Part shown: one piece after another, positions 47,799-56,813 of the stretch
Layout of the letters: each line of letters begins with the position of its first letter
Numbering within the stretch: the stretch's first letter is position 1
Source: Pseudomonas corrugata
GTDB taxonomy: Bacteria; Pseudomonadota; Gammaproteobacteria; Pseudomonadales; Pseudomonadaceae
Assembly: GCF_001269905.1 (NCBI RefSeq)
Contig: NZ_LHVK01000009.1
Coordinates: 248,001 to 312,000 of the forward strand
Direction: 5' to 3'
DNA: 64,000 nucleotides
Translations under genes and position numbers: made by a program
Notes under the pieces: generated by a model
What the model was told of the DNA's origin: nothing
Databases searched by the model: none
The model's input: only the letters and a program-made list of their open reading frames with translations

Positions 47799-48894
47799 AT
47801 GGAAATCAACCCGATCCTTAACACCATCAAGGACCTGTCCGAGCGCTCCGAAACTATTCGGGGGTATCTTTGACTACGATCAAAAGCATGAGCGTCTGAC
47901 CGAAGTCAATCGCGAGCTTGAAGATCCGAGTGTCTGGAACAAGCCTGAGTACGCTCAGGAACTGGGTCGCGAGCGTTCTGCGCTGGCGCTGATCGTCGAG
48001 ACTCTGGACGAGTTGTCCAGTGGCCTGGCCGATTGCCGCGACCTGCTGGACATGGCTGTCGAAGAAAACGACGAAGGCGCGGTCGGTGACGTGGTCGCCG
48101 AGCTGACACGCCTCGACGAGGCCCTGGCCAAGCTGGAATTCCGCCGCATGTTCAGCGGCGAGATGGACATGAACAACGCCTACCTGGACATCCAGGCCGG
48201 TTCCGGCGGCACCGAGGCCCAGGACTGGGCCAACATCCTGCTGCGCATGTACCTGCGCTGGGCCGACAAACGCGGTTTCGACGCGACCATCATGGAGTTG
48301 TCGGCCGGTGAAGTCGCCGGGATCAAGGGCGCAACCGTACATATCAAGGGTGAATACGCCTTTGGCTGGCTGCGTACCGAGATCGGCGTGCACCGCCTGG
48401 TGCGCAAGAGCCCGTTCGACTCCGGCAACCGTCGCCACACCTCGTTCTCGGCGGTATTCGTTTCCCCCGAGATCGACGACAAGGTGGAAATCGAGATCAA
48501 TCCGGCGGACCTGCGCATCGATACCTACCGTTCCTCGGGCGCCGGTGGTCAGCACGTCAACACCACCGACTCGGCGGTACGGATTACCCACGTACCGACC
48601 AACACCGTGGTCAGTTGCCAGAACGAACGGTCCCAGCATGCCAACAAAGACACCGCGATGAAAATGCTCCGGGCCCGCTTGTACGAGCAGGAGATCCAGA
48701 AGCGCAACGCGGCGTCCCAGGCCCTGGAAGACAGCAAGTCCGACATCGGTTGGGGTCACCAGATCCGTTCCTATGTGCTCGATGCCTCGCGCATCAAGGA
48801 CCTGCGCACCAACATCGAACGCAGCGACTGCGACAAGGTGCTGGACGGCGACATCGACGAATATCTGGAAGCGAGCCTCAAACAAGGGCTGTAA
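47799..48894 (+). CDS. prfB: Peptide chain release factor 2, programmed +1 frameshift
   Basis: RF2 terminates translation at UGA and UAA. The gene is read as 47799-47870 joined to 47872-48894, giving 364 residues, the usual length. Codon 25 is an in-frame TGA (47871-47873) inside GGGGGTATCTTTGAC, the conserved slippery site with its internal Shine-Dalgarno-like GGGGG. When RF2 is scarce, ribosomes slip from CTT into the +1 frame and complete the protein. The main part has the SPF stop-codon recognition motif ([15 protein letters not shown]) and the catalytic GGQ ([17 protein letters not shown]). lysS follows about 110 bases downstream, the usual arrangement. Confidence 0.97.
47862..47874 (+). 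promoter_or_regulatory. prfB recoding site
   Basis: GGGGTATCTTTGA with flanking bases matches the conserved RF2 frameshift element: Shine-Dalgarno-like run, CTT slippery codon, TGA stop and a following C. Confidence 0.95.
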
Positions 48895-49002
48895 CGCGAC
48901 ACCCATGCGGCGGGCGGGCACGCTTTTGCGAAAGCGAGGCCCGCCGGCAAACTCCGGCCCCGGGGCCGGGGGCAACGAACCTGTGATGGAATCCATAAAG
49001 AC

Positions 49003-50505
49003 ATGAGCGACCTAGAACTCGACCCGCAAGCCCTGCAACAGGAAGAAAACTCCCTGATCGCCCTGCGCAAGGAAAAGCTTGCTGCCGAGCGCAACAAGGG
49101 CCAGGCCTTCCCCAACGACTTCCGCCGCGACGCCTACTGCGACGCCCTGCAGAAGAAGTACGCGGACAAGACCAAGGAAGAGCTGGCCGAGGCGGCGATT
49201 CCTGTCAGGGTTGCCGGTCGTATCATGCTCGACCGTGGTTCGTTCCTGGTGATCCAGGACATGACTGGCCGCATCCAGGTCTATGTCAACCGCAAGACCC
49301 TGCCGGAAGAAACCCTGGCCGCCGTCAAGACCTGGGACCTGGGCGACATCATCGCCGCCGAAGGCACCCTGGCCCGTTCCGGCAAGGGCGACCTGTATGT
49401 TGAAATGACCAGTGTGCGCCTGCTGACCAAGTCCCTGCGCCCGTTGCCTGACAAGCATCACGGCCTGACCGACACCGAGCAGCGCTATCGCCAGCGCTAC
49501 GTCGACCTGATCGTCAACGAGGACGTACGCCAGACGTTCCGCGTGCGCTCCCAGGTGATCGCCCACATCCGCAGCTTCCTGATGAAGCGCGACTTCCTGG
49601 AAGTCGAGACGCCGATGCTGCAAACCATTCCCGGCGGTGCGGCGGCCAAACCGTTCGAAACCCACCACAACGCCCTGGACATGGAAATGTTCCTGCGCAT
49701 CGCGCCGGAGCTGTACCTCAAGCGGCTGGTGGTTGGCGGGTTTGAAAAGGTTTTCGAGATCAACCGCAACTTCCGTAACGAAGGCGTTTCGACCCGGCAC
49801 AACCCCGAGTTCACCATGCTCGAGTTCTACCAGGCCTACGCCGACTACGAAGACAACATGGACCTGACCGAGGAGCTGTTCCGCGAGCTGGCGCAGCTTG
49901 TTCTCGGGACTACCGACGTGCCGTACGGCGACAAGGTGTTCCACTTCGGTGAGCCGTTCGTGCGTCTGTCGGTGTTCGACTCGATTCTCAAGTACAACCC
50001 TGAACTGACCGCCGATGACCTCAACGACATCGACAAGGCCCGCGCCATCGCCAAGAAGGCCGGTGCCAAAGTGCTCGGCTTCGAAGGCCTGGGCAAGCTG
50101 CAGGTGATGATTTTCGAAGAGCTGGTGGAGCATAAGCTGGAGCAGCCGCACTTCATTACCCAATACCCGTTCGAGGTGTCGCCGCTGGCTCGTCGCAACG
50201 ACGAAAACCCGAACGTGACCGACCGTTTCGAGTTGTTCATCGGCGGCCGTGAAATTGCCAACGCCTACTCCGAGCTCAATGACGCCGAGGACCAGGCCGA
50301 GCGCTTCATGGCCCAGGTGGCCGACAAGGACGCCGGTGACGACGAGGCCATGCACTACGATGCCGATTTCGTGCGTGCCCTCGAGTACGGCATGCCACCC
50401 ACGGCCGGCGAAGGCATCGGCATCGATCGCCTGGTGATGTTGCTGACCAACTCACCGTCGATCCGGGATGTGATTCTCTTCCCGCACATGCGGCCTCAAG
50501 CGTAA
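49003..50505 (+). CDS. lysS: Lysyl-tRNA synthetase (class II)
   Basis: LysRS charges tRNA-Lys. The 500-residue product has an N-terminal OB-fold anticodon-binding domain (about 65-150, [19 protein letters not shown]) and a class II catalytic domain. The catalytic domain has motif 1 around [23 protein letters not shown], motif 2 [18 protein letters not shown] and motif 3 [21 protein letters not shown]. The ATG at 49003 gives the standard length. It ends at a strong terminator. Confidence 0.97.
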   Translation: MSDLELDPQALQQEENSLIALRKEKLAAERNKGQAFPNDFRRDAYCDALQKKYADKTKEELAEAAIPVRVAGRIMLDRGSFLVIQDMTGRIQVYVNRKTLPEETLAAVKTWDLGDIIAAEGTLARSGKGDLYVEMTSVRLLTKSLRPLPDKHHGLTDTEQRYRQRYVDLIVNEDVRQTFRVRSQVIAHIRSFLMKRDFLEVETPMLQTIPGGAAAKPFETHHNALDMEMFLRIAPELYLKRLVVGGFEKVFEINRNFRNEGVSTRHNPEFTMLEFYQAYADYEDNMDLTEELFRELAQLVLGTTDVPYGDKVFHFGEPFVRLSVFDSILKYNPELTADDLNDIDKARAIAKKAGAKVLGFEGLGKLQVMIFEELVEHKLEQPHFITQYPFEVSPLARRNDENPNVTDRFELFIGGREIANAYSELNDAEDQAERFMAQVADKDAGDDEAMHYDADFVRALEYGMPPTAGEGIGIDRLVMLLTNSPSIRDVILFPHMRPQA

Positions 50506-50516
50506 GTGTTTCAATT

Positions 50517-50546
50517 AAAAAACCGCCTGGAAGGGCGGTTTTTTAT
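50517..50546 (+). terminator. Terminator after lysS
   Basis: AAAAAACCGCC, a short loop and GGGCGGTTTTTT, 12 bases after the lysS stop. Confidence 0.92.
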
Positions 50547-50606
50547 TGCCTGTCTGGTACAAACGTATCAATTGGTTACTTTTGAAATAGCGAGGAAAGA
50601 CCTGTC

Positions 50607-51323
50607 GTGAATCGTGCAATGTCTCCAGAAGGTGCAGCGGGCGTCGCCACTGCAGTCGCTGAAAGTGTTCAGTACCAGGGCCGCAAGGCGAGCCGACAGG
50701 GCAGTGAGCAGCGTCGCCAGGAGATTCTCGATGCGGCCATGCGCATTGTGGTGCGCGATGGCGTGCGGGCTGTGCGACACCGGGCAGTGGCCGCCGAAGC
50801 AGGCGTGCCGTTGTCGGCCACTACTTATTACTTCAAGGACATCGATGACCTGCTCACCGATACCTTCGCCCAGTACGTGGAGCGCAGCGCGGCTTTCATG
50901 GCCAAGCTGTGGGCCAACAACGAAGGCTTGCTGCGGGAAATGGTCGCGTACGGGGACGGCAGCCCGGGATCCCGTTCGCAACTGGCCGACGACATTGCCC
51001 GGATGACCGTCGACTACGTGCAGCATCAGTTGGACAGTCGCCGCGACTACTTGATGGCTGAGCAGGCCTTCCGTCAGGAGGCGCTGCTCAACCCGCGCCT
51101 GGCGGAACTGGTGCGGTCCCATCAGCAGATCCTGTTGCATGGCACGTGTCAGTTTTTCCAGGTGTTGGGCTCTCGTGAGCCGCAACAGGATGCCAAAGTG
51201 TTGACGGCGATTATCGGACGGATGGAATATCAGGGTTTGCTCAATGGCGCCGAGCCGGTCGCCGGTGAAGACATGCTCGGCATTCTGACCCGCTACATGC
51301 ACTTGGTATTGGCGTCTGTCTGA
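50607..51323 (+). CDS. TetR-family transcriptional regulator
   Basis: The 238-residue product has an N-terminal TetR DNA-binding domain at about 33-80 (RRQEILDAAMRIVVRDGVRA, then AAEAGVPLSATTYYFKDIDD). A helical ligand-binding domain follows, with a C-terminal part typical of TetR_C proteins. Its ligand and targets are unknown. A disordered extension of about 30 residues precedes the helix-turn-helix. I chose the GTG at 50607 with GGAAAG upstream; an ATG at 50619 is possible. The lysS-TetR-lipoprotein order is conserved in Pseudomonas. Confidence 0.9.
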   Translation: MNRAMSPEGAAGVATAVAESVQYQGRKASRQGSEQRRQEILDAAMRIVVRDGVRAVRHRAVAAEAGVPLSATTYYFKDIDDLLTDTFAQYVERSAAFMAKLWANNEGLLREMVAYGDGSPGSRSQLADDIARMTVDYVQHQLDSRRDYLMAEQAFRQEALLNPRLAELVRSHQQILLHGTCQFFQVLGSREPQQDAKVLTAIIGRMEYQGLLNGAEPVAGEDMLGILTRYMHLVLASV

Positions 51324-51335
51324 AACACATGGTCC

Positions 51336-51369
51336 CTTGTGGCGAGGGGATTCATCCCCTCGCCACAAA
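51336..51369. repeat. Single REP palindrome (TGTGGCGAGGGGAT family)
   Basis: CTTGTGGCGAGGGGAT and ATCCCCTCGCCACAAA lie between the TetR gene and the following lipoprotein gene. Confidence 0.82.
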
Positions 51370-51398
51370 GGTCCAGTCGCCAGTCATAGGGAGTTCCA

Positions 51399-51950
51399 AT
51401 GAAAGCCTGGCGTGCCGTTGTAATGGCCATGTCGTTGCTGCTGCTCAGCGGCTGCCTGGTGTCCTTCAAGGCTCCGTTGCCCGACGCTGAGGCCGCGCCC
51501 AAGGGCTTGCTCGGCCACTGGACCAGCACCAATGCCTGGGGCGAGCCGCTGAACCTTGAACTGACGAAAGTTGACAAGCACCGCTACCAGGCCATTAGCT
51601 ACTTCAGGGCCAGGCCCCAGGAGCGGGAAGCCATTCCCCTGACCGTTTCCCGTCACGGCAGCCGCTGGTATCTGTCGGCCAAGGTACCGGCCCGGTATGG
51701 CGGGCATTTCGTGATCGCTGGTTTCGAGCTGACCGACAAGCAGGAACTGGTGGTCTACAACCTGGACATGGAACAGATCAACCAGGCCATCAGCCAGAAA
51801 ATTCTCAGCGGCCAGCCGAACCGGAGCGAGGAGGGCGATGGGGTCCTGGTGGACAGCGACATGAGCAGGGTCTTCAGTTATCTCGACGACCCGGCCAATT
51901 CCGATGTGTTCTCGGAAGCCGTGCGTTACCAGCGGCTCAAATCCCAATAG
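51399..51950 (+). CDS. Conserved Pseudomonas lipoprotein
   Basis: The 183-residue product has a lipoprotein signal with lipobox LLSGC (lipidated Cys near 19). A soluble domain follows, built around GLLGHWTSTNAWGEPLNLEL and GGHFVIAGFELTDKQELVVY, suggestive of a small beta-barrel or lipocalin-like fold. No known function. The start has TAGGGAG upstream. The residue after the Cys is Leu, so outer-membrane sorting is likely. It lies 51 bases before the QEGLA-motif gene and is probably co-transcribed. Confidence 0.85.
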   Translation: MKAWRAVVMAMSLLLLSGCLVSFKAPLPDAEAAPKGLLGHWTSTNAWGEPLNLELTKVDKHRYQAISYFRARPQEREAIPLTVSRHGSRWYLSAKVPARYGGHFVIAGFELTDKQELVVYNLDMEQINQAISQKILSGQPNRSEEGDGVLVDSDMSRVFSYLDDPANSDVFSEAVRYQRLKSQ

Positions 51951-52001
51951 ACTCAAACATCAAAAGCTGCAGCAAGCGGACGTTTTTCACAGGAGTTCCG
52001 G

Positions 52002-53279
52002 GTGGACGATTACCAGCAGACGATACGCACCTTGTCCGATCGCATAGTGCTGGCGCAAACGCCGATTCGCGTTCTCGACGCGGTGAAATGGGACGAGAAC
52101 ATCCGTAAGGGGTTTCTCAAGGCCAAGGGCAAGGAACCGCCTGCCGTGGACCGTGACTATTACCTCAACCGGCCGTTGTCCTTCGATTCCAGCAAGGTCA
52201 AGCTGGAGTTCCAGAATATCGAGCGCGACATTACCCGTCAGCTTGGGCAATTCAACCCGGTTGGCCAGATCATGCGCCGCATGTGCAAGGAATACCGCAT
52301 GGTGGTGCGCATGCTCGAAGCGCGCGGCACCGAGGACTTCGGGCTGATTTCCCAGGAGCTCTACGGCGCCGCTTCCGACGCCTTCCATGCCGGCGATCCG
52401 ACCCTGTCCGACCTCGGCCTGATGCTGTCCGATTACCTGAACAATATCGATGGTCGTGGTGATCTGAAGGACGAGCCCAAAGTCCTCAGTGCCAAGGAAG
52501 CGGTGGGCCTGCTGCAGCATCGCCTCAACCGGGTCTTTGGCGAAGCCGAGGAAACCATCCGGGTGTTCGAGTCCGACGGGATCGTCGCGGACGCGGCGGC
52601 AGGTGCCGACTACATCAAGATCCGCGCCGATGCGATGTTCAACGAACGGGACGTGCGGGCCCTGGAGGTCCATGAAGGCCTTGTACACGTCGGCACGACC
52701 CTCAACGGCTTGAACCAGCCGATCTGCACGTTCCTGTCCAAGGGCCCGCCCTCGTCCACCGTGACCCAGGAAGGCCTGGCGATCCTGATGGAAATCATCA
52801 CGTTTGCCTCCTACCCGAGCCGCTTGCGCAAGCTCACCAACCGCACCCGCGCCATCCATATGGTGGAGGAAGGGGCCGATTTCCTGCAGGTCTTCGAGTT
52901 CTTCCGCGAGCAGGGCTTTGAAATGGCCGAAAGCTACGGCAATGCCAGCCGGGTCTTCCGTGGCTCGGTGCCGAACGGCCTGCCATTCACCAAAGACTTG
53001 TCCTACCTCAAGGGCTTCATCATGGTTTACAACTACATTCAGTTAGCCGTGCGTAAAGGCAAACTGGAGCAGGTGCCGCTGTTGTTTTGCGGCAAGACCA
53101 CCCTTGAGGACATGCGTACCCTGCGGCAACTGGTGGACGAAGGCCTGGTGGTGCCACCCAAGTACCTGCCCGAGCAGTTCCGCGACATGAATGCGCTGTC
53201 GGCCTGGATGTGTTTCTCCAACTTCCTGAACCATCTGAGCCTGGACCGGATCGAAGCGGATTATTCCAATATCCTGTAA
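52002..53279 (+). CDS. QEGLA-motif/DUF1704 protein, putative zinc peptidase
   Basis: The 425-residue cytosolic protein carries the name motif QEGLA (256-260) and, 27 residues earlier, HEGLVH (224-229). HEGLVH fits the HExxxH zinc-binding pattern of the DUF1704/MATCAP group, which includes eukaryotic tubulin tyrosine carboxypeptidases. The downstream Glu257 could be the third ligand. Bacterial members are often labelled flavohemoglobin expression-modulating proteins, but no substrate is established. I chose the GTG at 52002 with AGGAG seven bases upstream. A peptidase role is inference from motifs. Confidence 0.85.
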   Translation: MDDYQQTIRTLSDRIVLAQTPIRVLDAVKWDENIRKGFLKAKGKEPPAVDRDYYLNRPLSFDSSKVKLEFQNIERDITRQLGQFNPVGQIMRRMCKEYRMVVRMLEARGTEDFGLISQELYGAASDAFHAGDPTLSDLGLMLSDYLNNIDGRGDLKDEPKVLSAKEAVGLLQHRLNRVFGEAEETIRVFESDGIVADAAAGADYIKIRADAMFNERDVRALEVHEGLVHVGTTLNGLNQPICTFLSKGPPSSTVTQEGLAILMEIITFASYPSRLRKLTNRTRAIHMVEEGADFLQVFEFFREQGFEMAESYGNASRVFRGSVPNGLPFTKDLSYLKGFIMVYNYIQLAVRKGKLEQVPLLFCGKTTLEDMRTLRQLVDEGLVVPPKYLPEQFRDMNALSAWMCFSNFLNHLSLDRIEADYSNIL

Positions 53280-53284
53280 GCGAA

Positions 53285-53373
53285 TGTGGGAGCGAGCCTG
53301 CTCGCGATAGCGATATGTCAGGAACCTTTGCATCAACTGACACACCGCTATCGCGAGCAGGCTCGCTCCCACA
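53285..53373. repeat. REPIN (GTGGGAGCGAGC family)
   Basis: TGTGGGAGCGAGCCTGCTCGCGATAGCG and CGCTATCGCGAGCAGGCTCGCTCCCACA lie six bases after the QEGLA gene stop. Confidence 0.92.
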
Positions 53374-53414
53374 GGGACTGTGTTTCAACTTCAAACTTAT
53401 GCGAGGTTCACCGG

Positions 53415-54320
53415 ATGCGAACCCTCGGCATTTTTTGCCTGCTGCTGGCCCTGAGTGGTTGCAGTTCGCTGTTGTTCTACCCCGAACGGGGGCAGCCCTT
53501 CACCCCGGAGCGGGCGCGGCTCGAATACCGTGACGTCACCCTGCTCACCGCTGATGGTTTGAAACTCCACGGCTGGTGGCTGCCGGTCAAGCAGGGGGTC
53601 GAGGTCAAGGGGACGGTGCTGCACCTGCACGGTAACGGTGGCAACCTCGCCTGGCACCTGGGCGGTAGCTGGTGGCTGCCGGAGCAGGGCTATCAGGTGT
53701 TGATGGTGGATTATCGCGGTTATGGCTTGTCCGAAGGCGAGGCGAGCCTGCCGGCGATCTACCAGGACATCGACGCGGCATTCAAGTGGCTCGACCAGGC
53801 GCCGGAAGTCCAGGGCAAGCCGTTGGTGTTACTCGGCCAAAGCCTGGGTGGCGCGCTGGCGGTGCATTACCTGGTCGATCACCCGCAGCGCCAGCAGCAA
53901 CTCAAGGCCCTGGTACTCGACGGCGTGCCCGCCAGCTATCGCGACGTGGGACGTTTTGCCCTGAGCACGTCGTGGCTCACCTGGGCCTTCCAGGTGCCTT
54001 TGTCCTGGCTGGTGCCCGACGGCGACAGCGCCATCGGTTCCATCGCGCAATTGAAAGGCGTGCCGAAGTTGATCTATCACAGCCTCGACGACCCTATCGT
54101 GCCTCTTTCCAACGGTATCCGCCTGTATCAAGCTGCGCCGCCGCCGCGAGTCCTGCAGCTGACTCGTGGCGGGCACGTGCAGACGTTCGCCGACCCGGTC
54201 TGGCGAACCGTGATGCTGCGCTACCTCGACGACCCGCAACACTTCAACGGGCTGCGCCGCCTGGGCGAAGTCCCGAATTACCCGAAATCCCCTGTTGAAT
54301 CTCCAGAGAGCCCGCAATGA
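53415..54320 (+). CDS. Alpha/beta hydrolase lipoprotein
   Basis: The 301-residue product has a lipobox LALSGC near residue 16 and an alpha/beta hydrolase fold. It has oxyanion strand HLHGNGGNLAWH, YRGYGLSEG, nucleophile Ser in GQSLGG, an Asp in HSLDDPIVP and His in TRGGHVQTF, so the triad is complete. The YfhR/BEM46-type layout suggests a lipid or ester hydrolase anchored in the envelope; substrate unknown. I chose the ATG at 53415 because it starts the signal peptide. It overlaps the next gene by four bases. Confidence 0.9.
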   Translation: MRTLGIFCLLLALSGCSSLLFYPERGQPFTPERARLEYRDVTLLTADGLKLHGWWLPVKQGVEVKGTVLHLHGNGGNLAWHLGGSWWLPEQGYQVLMVDYRGYGLSEGEASLPAIYQDIDAAFKWLDQAPEVQGKPLVLLGQSLGGALAVHYLVDHPQRQQQLKALVLDGVPASYRDVGRFALSTSWLTWAFQVPLSWLVPDGDSAIGSIAQLKGVPKLIYHSLDDPIVPLSNGIRLYQAAPPPRVLQLTRGGHVQTFADPVWRTVMLRYLDDPQHFNGLRRLGEVPNYPKSPVESPESPQ

Positions 54321-54646
54321 GCGAAGAACGCAACGCCATCCCCCTGATCATCACTGGTATCTGCAGCATTCTCGGCACCGTCGCGGTGCTGTGGTACTAC
54401 GGCTACCTGCACTTCGCCAAGCCCGAGGATGCGTTGTTGCTCAATGAGTTCACCATGCTCAAGACCATGCCGGGCGAAGACTATAAGGTTTCCCTGGAGC
54501 CGGCGCCCCAGGTGGCCCAGTGCATCGATGGCGTGCTGGTGCTGTTTGACACCGAACAGAAAGGCCTGACGGGCGTGCTGATCAATGACAAGAAGCGCGC
54601 GGTGCGGTGCATGGGCCAGGAGACGCCGCAGAAGCTCCAGCCGTAA
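54317..54646 (+). CDS. Hypothetical single-pass membrane protein
   Basis: A 109-residue protein with one N-terminal membrane helix (about 8-28, IPLIITGICSILGTVAVLWYYGY) and a soluble remainder with two cysteines (AQCIDG and VRCMG), probably periplasmic. The family is not recognised beyond Pseudomonas. It is translationally coupled to the hydrolase lipoprotein (ATGA), which suggests a shared function at the envelope. Confidence 0.75.
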   Translation: MSEERNAIPLIITGICSILGTVAVLWYYGYLHFAKPEDALLLNEFTMLKTMPGEDYKVSLEPAPQVAQCIDGVLVLFDTEQKGLTGVLINDKKRAVRCMGQETPQKLQP

Positions 54647-54669
54647 TGCCATGAGGGCCGGTGACCCCC

Positions 54670-54758
54670 TGTGGGAGCGAGCCTGCTCGCGATGACGTCC
54701 GTTCAGTCAGTCATGCATTGACTGACACTCCGCCATCGCGAGCAGGCTCGCTCACACA
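54670..54758. repeat. REPIN (GTGGGAGCGAGC family)
   Basis: TGTGGGAGCGAGCCTGCTCGCGATG and CATCGCGAGCAGGCTCGCTCACACA; the right arm has one change (CTCACA). Confidence 0.9.
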
Positions 54759-54777
54759 GGGGGAAAATATTCGGCGA

Positions 54778-54818
54778 TAAAAAGCCCCGCCTGAGCAACC
54801 CAGGCGGGGCTTTTTCGT
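54778..54818. terminator. Bidirectional terminator
   Basis: AAAAAGCCCCGCCTG, a short loop and CAGGCGGGGCTTTTT serve the convergent gene ending at 54646 and lptF ending at 54832. Runs of A and T on both sides suit both strands. Confidence 0.9.
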
Positions 54819-54831
54819 TGCACTCAACCGA

Positions 54832-55623
54832 TCAGTTGGCGCTCATGGTCGAGCGTGGTGCCACTGGCTGATTGTCGTTGGAGATGGTGACTTCCACCCG
54901 ACGGTTCATGGCTCGGCCCGACACGCTGTTGTTGTCGGCCACCGGGAATTCCTTGCCATAGCCCTGGGTCACGATGCGCGCCGGATCGACGCCCATTTTC
55001 ACCAGCGCGGTGCGCACGGAGCTGGCGCGGCGTTCGGACAGCGACTGGTTATAGGAATCCGAACCGGTGCTGTCGGTGTAGCCTTCGACGATCACCTTGC
55101 GGTCAGGGTTTTCCTGGAGGAACTGGGCCAATTTATTCACGTTGACCAGGCCGCTGGAACGCAGCTCGGACTTGTTGGTAGCAAACAGCACGTCGCCGAA
55201 GGTCACCAGGGTACCGCGCTCGGTCTGCTTGGCGTTGAGGCTTTCCTGCAACTGCTTGATCTGTGCGTTGCGGGCGTCGAGCAGGGCACGGGCACGCTCG
55301 TCGCCGGCGTTTTTCAGCTCCATCTCGGCGGTACGCAGGGCAATGGTCTGTTTGGCCACTTCGACGCGCTGATTGGTCAGGTAGGCCAGTTGGTCGACCT
55401 TGGCTTCGTCTTCCCGGTCCATATAAGCCTTGTCGGCCTTGGCCAGGAAATCGGCCGCGTCCTTGGTTTCCAGCGCTGCCACCTTGGTTGCTGCCGGATT
55501 GGCCTGCAAGCCGTTGTAGTTGGTTCGGGCCTGTTCCAGATTCACGTTCGGGTCGTGGGAGCAAGCGGCCAAGGCTACACAGGCGGCGAGCAGGGCGGGC
55601 ATCATCAAATGTTTGTGCATCAT
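54832..55623 (-). CDS. lptF: OmpA-family outer-membrane lipoprotein LptF
   Basis: The 263-residue product has a lipobox VALAAC near residue 20 and a helical region (about 30-140). A C-terminal OmpA peptidoglycan-binding domain follows, with VEGYTDSTGSDSYNQSLSERRASSV and the final GRAMNRRVEVTI. It tethers the outer membrane to the wall. The match to P. aeruginosa LptF, a mucoidy-associated lipoprotein, is from memory of that protein. I chose the ATG at 55623 with AAGGA upstream. It follows the DUF4398 gene in an apparent operon. Confidence 0.88.
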   Translation of the reverse strand: MMHKHLMMPALLAACVALAACSHDPNVNLEQARTNYNGLQANPAATKVAALETKDAADFLAKADKAYMDREDEAKVDQLAYLTNQRVEVAKQTIALRTAEMELKNAGDERARALLDARNAQIKQLQESLNAKQTERGTLVTFGDVLFATNKSELRSSGLVNVNKLAQFLQENPDRKVIVEGYTDSTGSDSYNQSLSERRASSVRTALVKMGVDPARIVTQGYGKEFPVADNNSVSGRAMNRRVEVTISNDNQPVAPRSTMSAN

Positions 55624-55671
55624 AGTCTGTCGTCCTTTTATCAATGAGAAGTACGTCGTGGCGTGAACGGC

Positions 55672-56085
55672 TTACTGAACCTTGTTCATGCCTTCCTGAC
55701 GCAGTTCCTGAATCCCTTTCTGGGAATCCTTGAGTGCCTGTTCGGCTTTGGCGGCCTGGGCCTTGCGTTCAGCGACGCGAGCATCCCACTCGGCCTGTTC
55801 GGCCAGACGCTTGGCTTCGTCGTATTTTTTGTCATGCATGGCCAGCTCGGCTTGCTTGAGCTTGTCCTGGGCCGACTTCATTTCCACCGCGGCGAATTCG
55901 GTACCGCCGGCGCTGACGGCGCTGTTGACGGCCGATTGAGTCACTGCATACTGCTCCGAAGGCGGATTGCCGGCGCACCCGGCAAGGATCAAGCTGCTTC
56001 CGATGGCCAGGGCAGCCAACTTCAGACCACGCAGGCCATTGAATGAGGGTTTGGCAGTGCAGGTATTCATAGGCTTCAACTCCAT
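55672..56085 (-). CDS. DUF4398 lipoprotein
   Basis: The 137-residue product has an N-terminal signal with lipobox LAGC. An Ala/Lys/Glu-rich helical domain follows, likely a coiled coil (about 55-130, VEMKSAQDKLKQAELAMHDK). It belongs to the DUF4398 group, which is often found beside OmpA-like lipoproteins. Two starts are possible: ATG 56085 with AGGAG at seven bases (chosen) and ATG 56070, which also has GGAG. First gene before lptF, behind the AlgU-type promoter. Confidence 0.85.
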   Translation of the reverse strand: MELKPMNTCTAKPSFNGLRGLKLAALAIGSSLILAGCAGNPPSEQYAVTQSAVNSAVSAGGTEFAAVEMKSAQDKLKQAELAMHDKKYDEAKRLAEQAEWDARVAERKAQAAKAEQALKDSQKGIQELRQEGMNKVQ

Positions 56086-56199
56086 TGGAAAACTCCTGGG
56101 AAACTACAAATCCATGCCGGAACCGAAGCCTTGACGTCCGTATTGATGCTTGATGCCAGGCGCGTTTATTTAAACAACCGTTCCAGTATGGTTATTCGG

Positions 56200-56227
56200 T
56201 GTGACCCGAGGCATTTTTCAAAAGTTC
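56200..56227 (-). promoter_or_regulatory. Sigma-22 (AlgU)-type promoter of DUF4398-lptF
   Basis: On the minus strand GAACTT (56227-56222), a 16-base spacer and GTCACA (56205-56200) fit the extracytoplasmic sigma consensus GAACTT-N16-GTCnnA. It lies about 115 bases before the DUF4398 ATG. Confidence 0.7.
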
Positions 56228-56354
56228 AGCAAAGATGGCCAATCGCCAAAAAGCTTTACTGACTGATTGGTCAAGTGCGAAAAAGCTGAACTTTCCTGGC
56301 GCGCAGCGGTATTCCCGGGGAGTGGAGATGCGAAGATTTCTAATGGCGAACGCC

Positions 56355-56453
56355 CCGTAGGAGCTGCCGAAGGCTGCGATCTTTTCACTGACGCTCGAGC
56401 TCCAGAGTGAAAGATCAAGATCAAAAGATCGCAGCCTGCGGCAGCCCCTACGG
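56355..56453. repeat. REP pair of a third family (GTAGGAGCTGCCG...AAGATCGCAGCC)
   Basis: CCGTAGGAGCTGCCGAAGGCTGCGATCTTTT and AAAAGATCGCAGCCTGCGGCAGCCCCTACGG face each other across about 40 bases. Confidence 0.85.
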
Positions 56454-56468
56454 AGATGTGCGGTGCGC

Positions 56469-56813
56469 TCAGTGCTTGGACTTGTCGTTCTGTGAACTCA
56501 GTTCATGCAAGTGACGACGGGACAGGGCGAGAAAACGCGGCGTCGGGCCCACGTCTTCATACAGCGGGTCGCCTTCTTCATCGGTGGCGACCACTTGGGA
56601 GCCCTTGATGTACGGGAAACTTGCTTCCAGCTCCTCCAGCGCGGCCCCGATCAATTCGCCGAGCAGTTCCTCGGGCTGGCGCTTGGGGTACATGTCGCAG
56701 ATTGCGGCGAGGCGTGCGGCGGCTTCCATGTCCAGATGAATGGTGTAGCCGGTCTGGGTCAGGTGGCCCTTGGCGTTCTCTTCCCAATGCTGGGCAAGCT
56801 CACGGATTTTCAT
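56469..56813 (-). CDS. Conserved hypothetical protein beside ppc
   Basis: A 114-residue cytosolic acidic protein, MKIRELAQHWEENAKGHLTQ at the start, with a central helical part (AARLAAICDMYPKRQPEELL) and a C-terminal GDPLYEDVGPTPRFLALSRR. I chose the ATG at 56813; the open frame to 56990 adds a basic, unlikely N-terminus. Some annotations call relatives pilin assembly proteins, but I see nothing in the sequence that shows this. Divergent from ppc. Confidence 0.75.
   Translation of the reverse strand: MKIRELAQHWEENAKGHLTQTGYTIHLDMEAAARLAAICDMYPKRQPEELLGELIGAALEELEASFPYIKGSQVVATDEEGDPLYEDVGPTPRFLALSRRHLHELSSQNDKSKH

Larger units (their letters stand above)
56086..56468. other. Regulatory region upstream of the DUF4398-lptF operon
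   Basis: The 383 bases hold the AlgU-type promoter (56200-56227) and a REP pair (56355-56453), both listed separately. No further gene seen. Confidence 0.7.
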
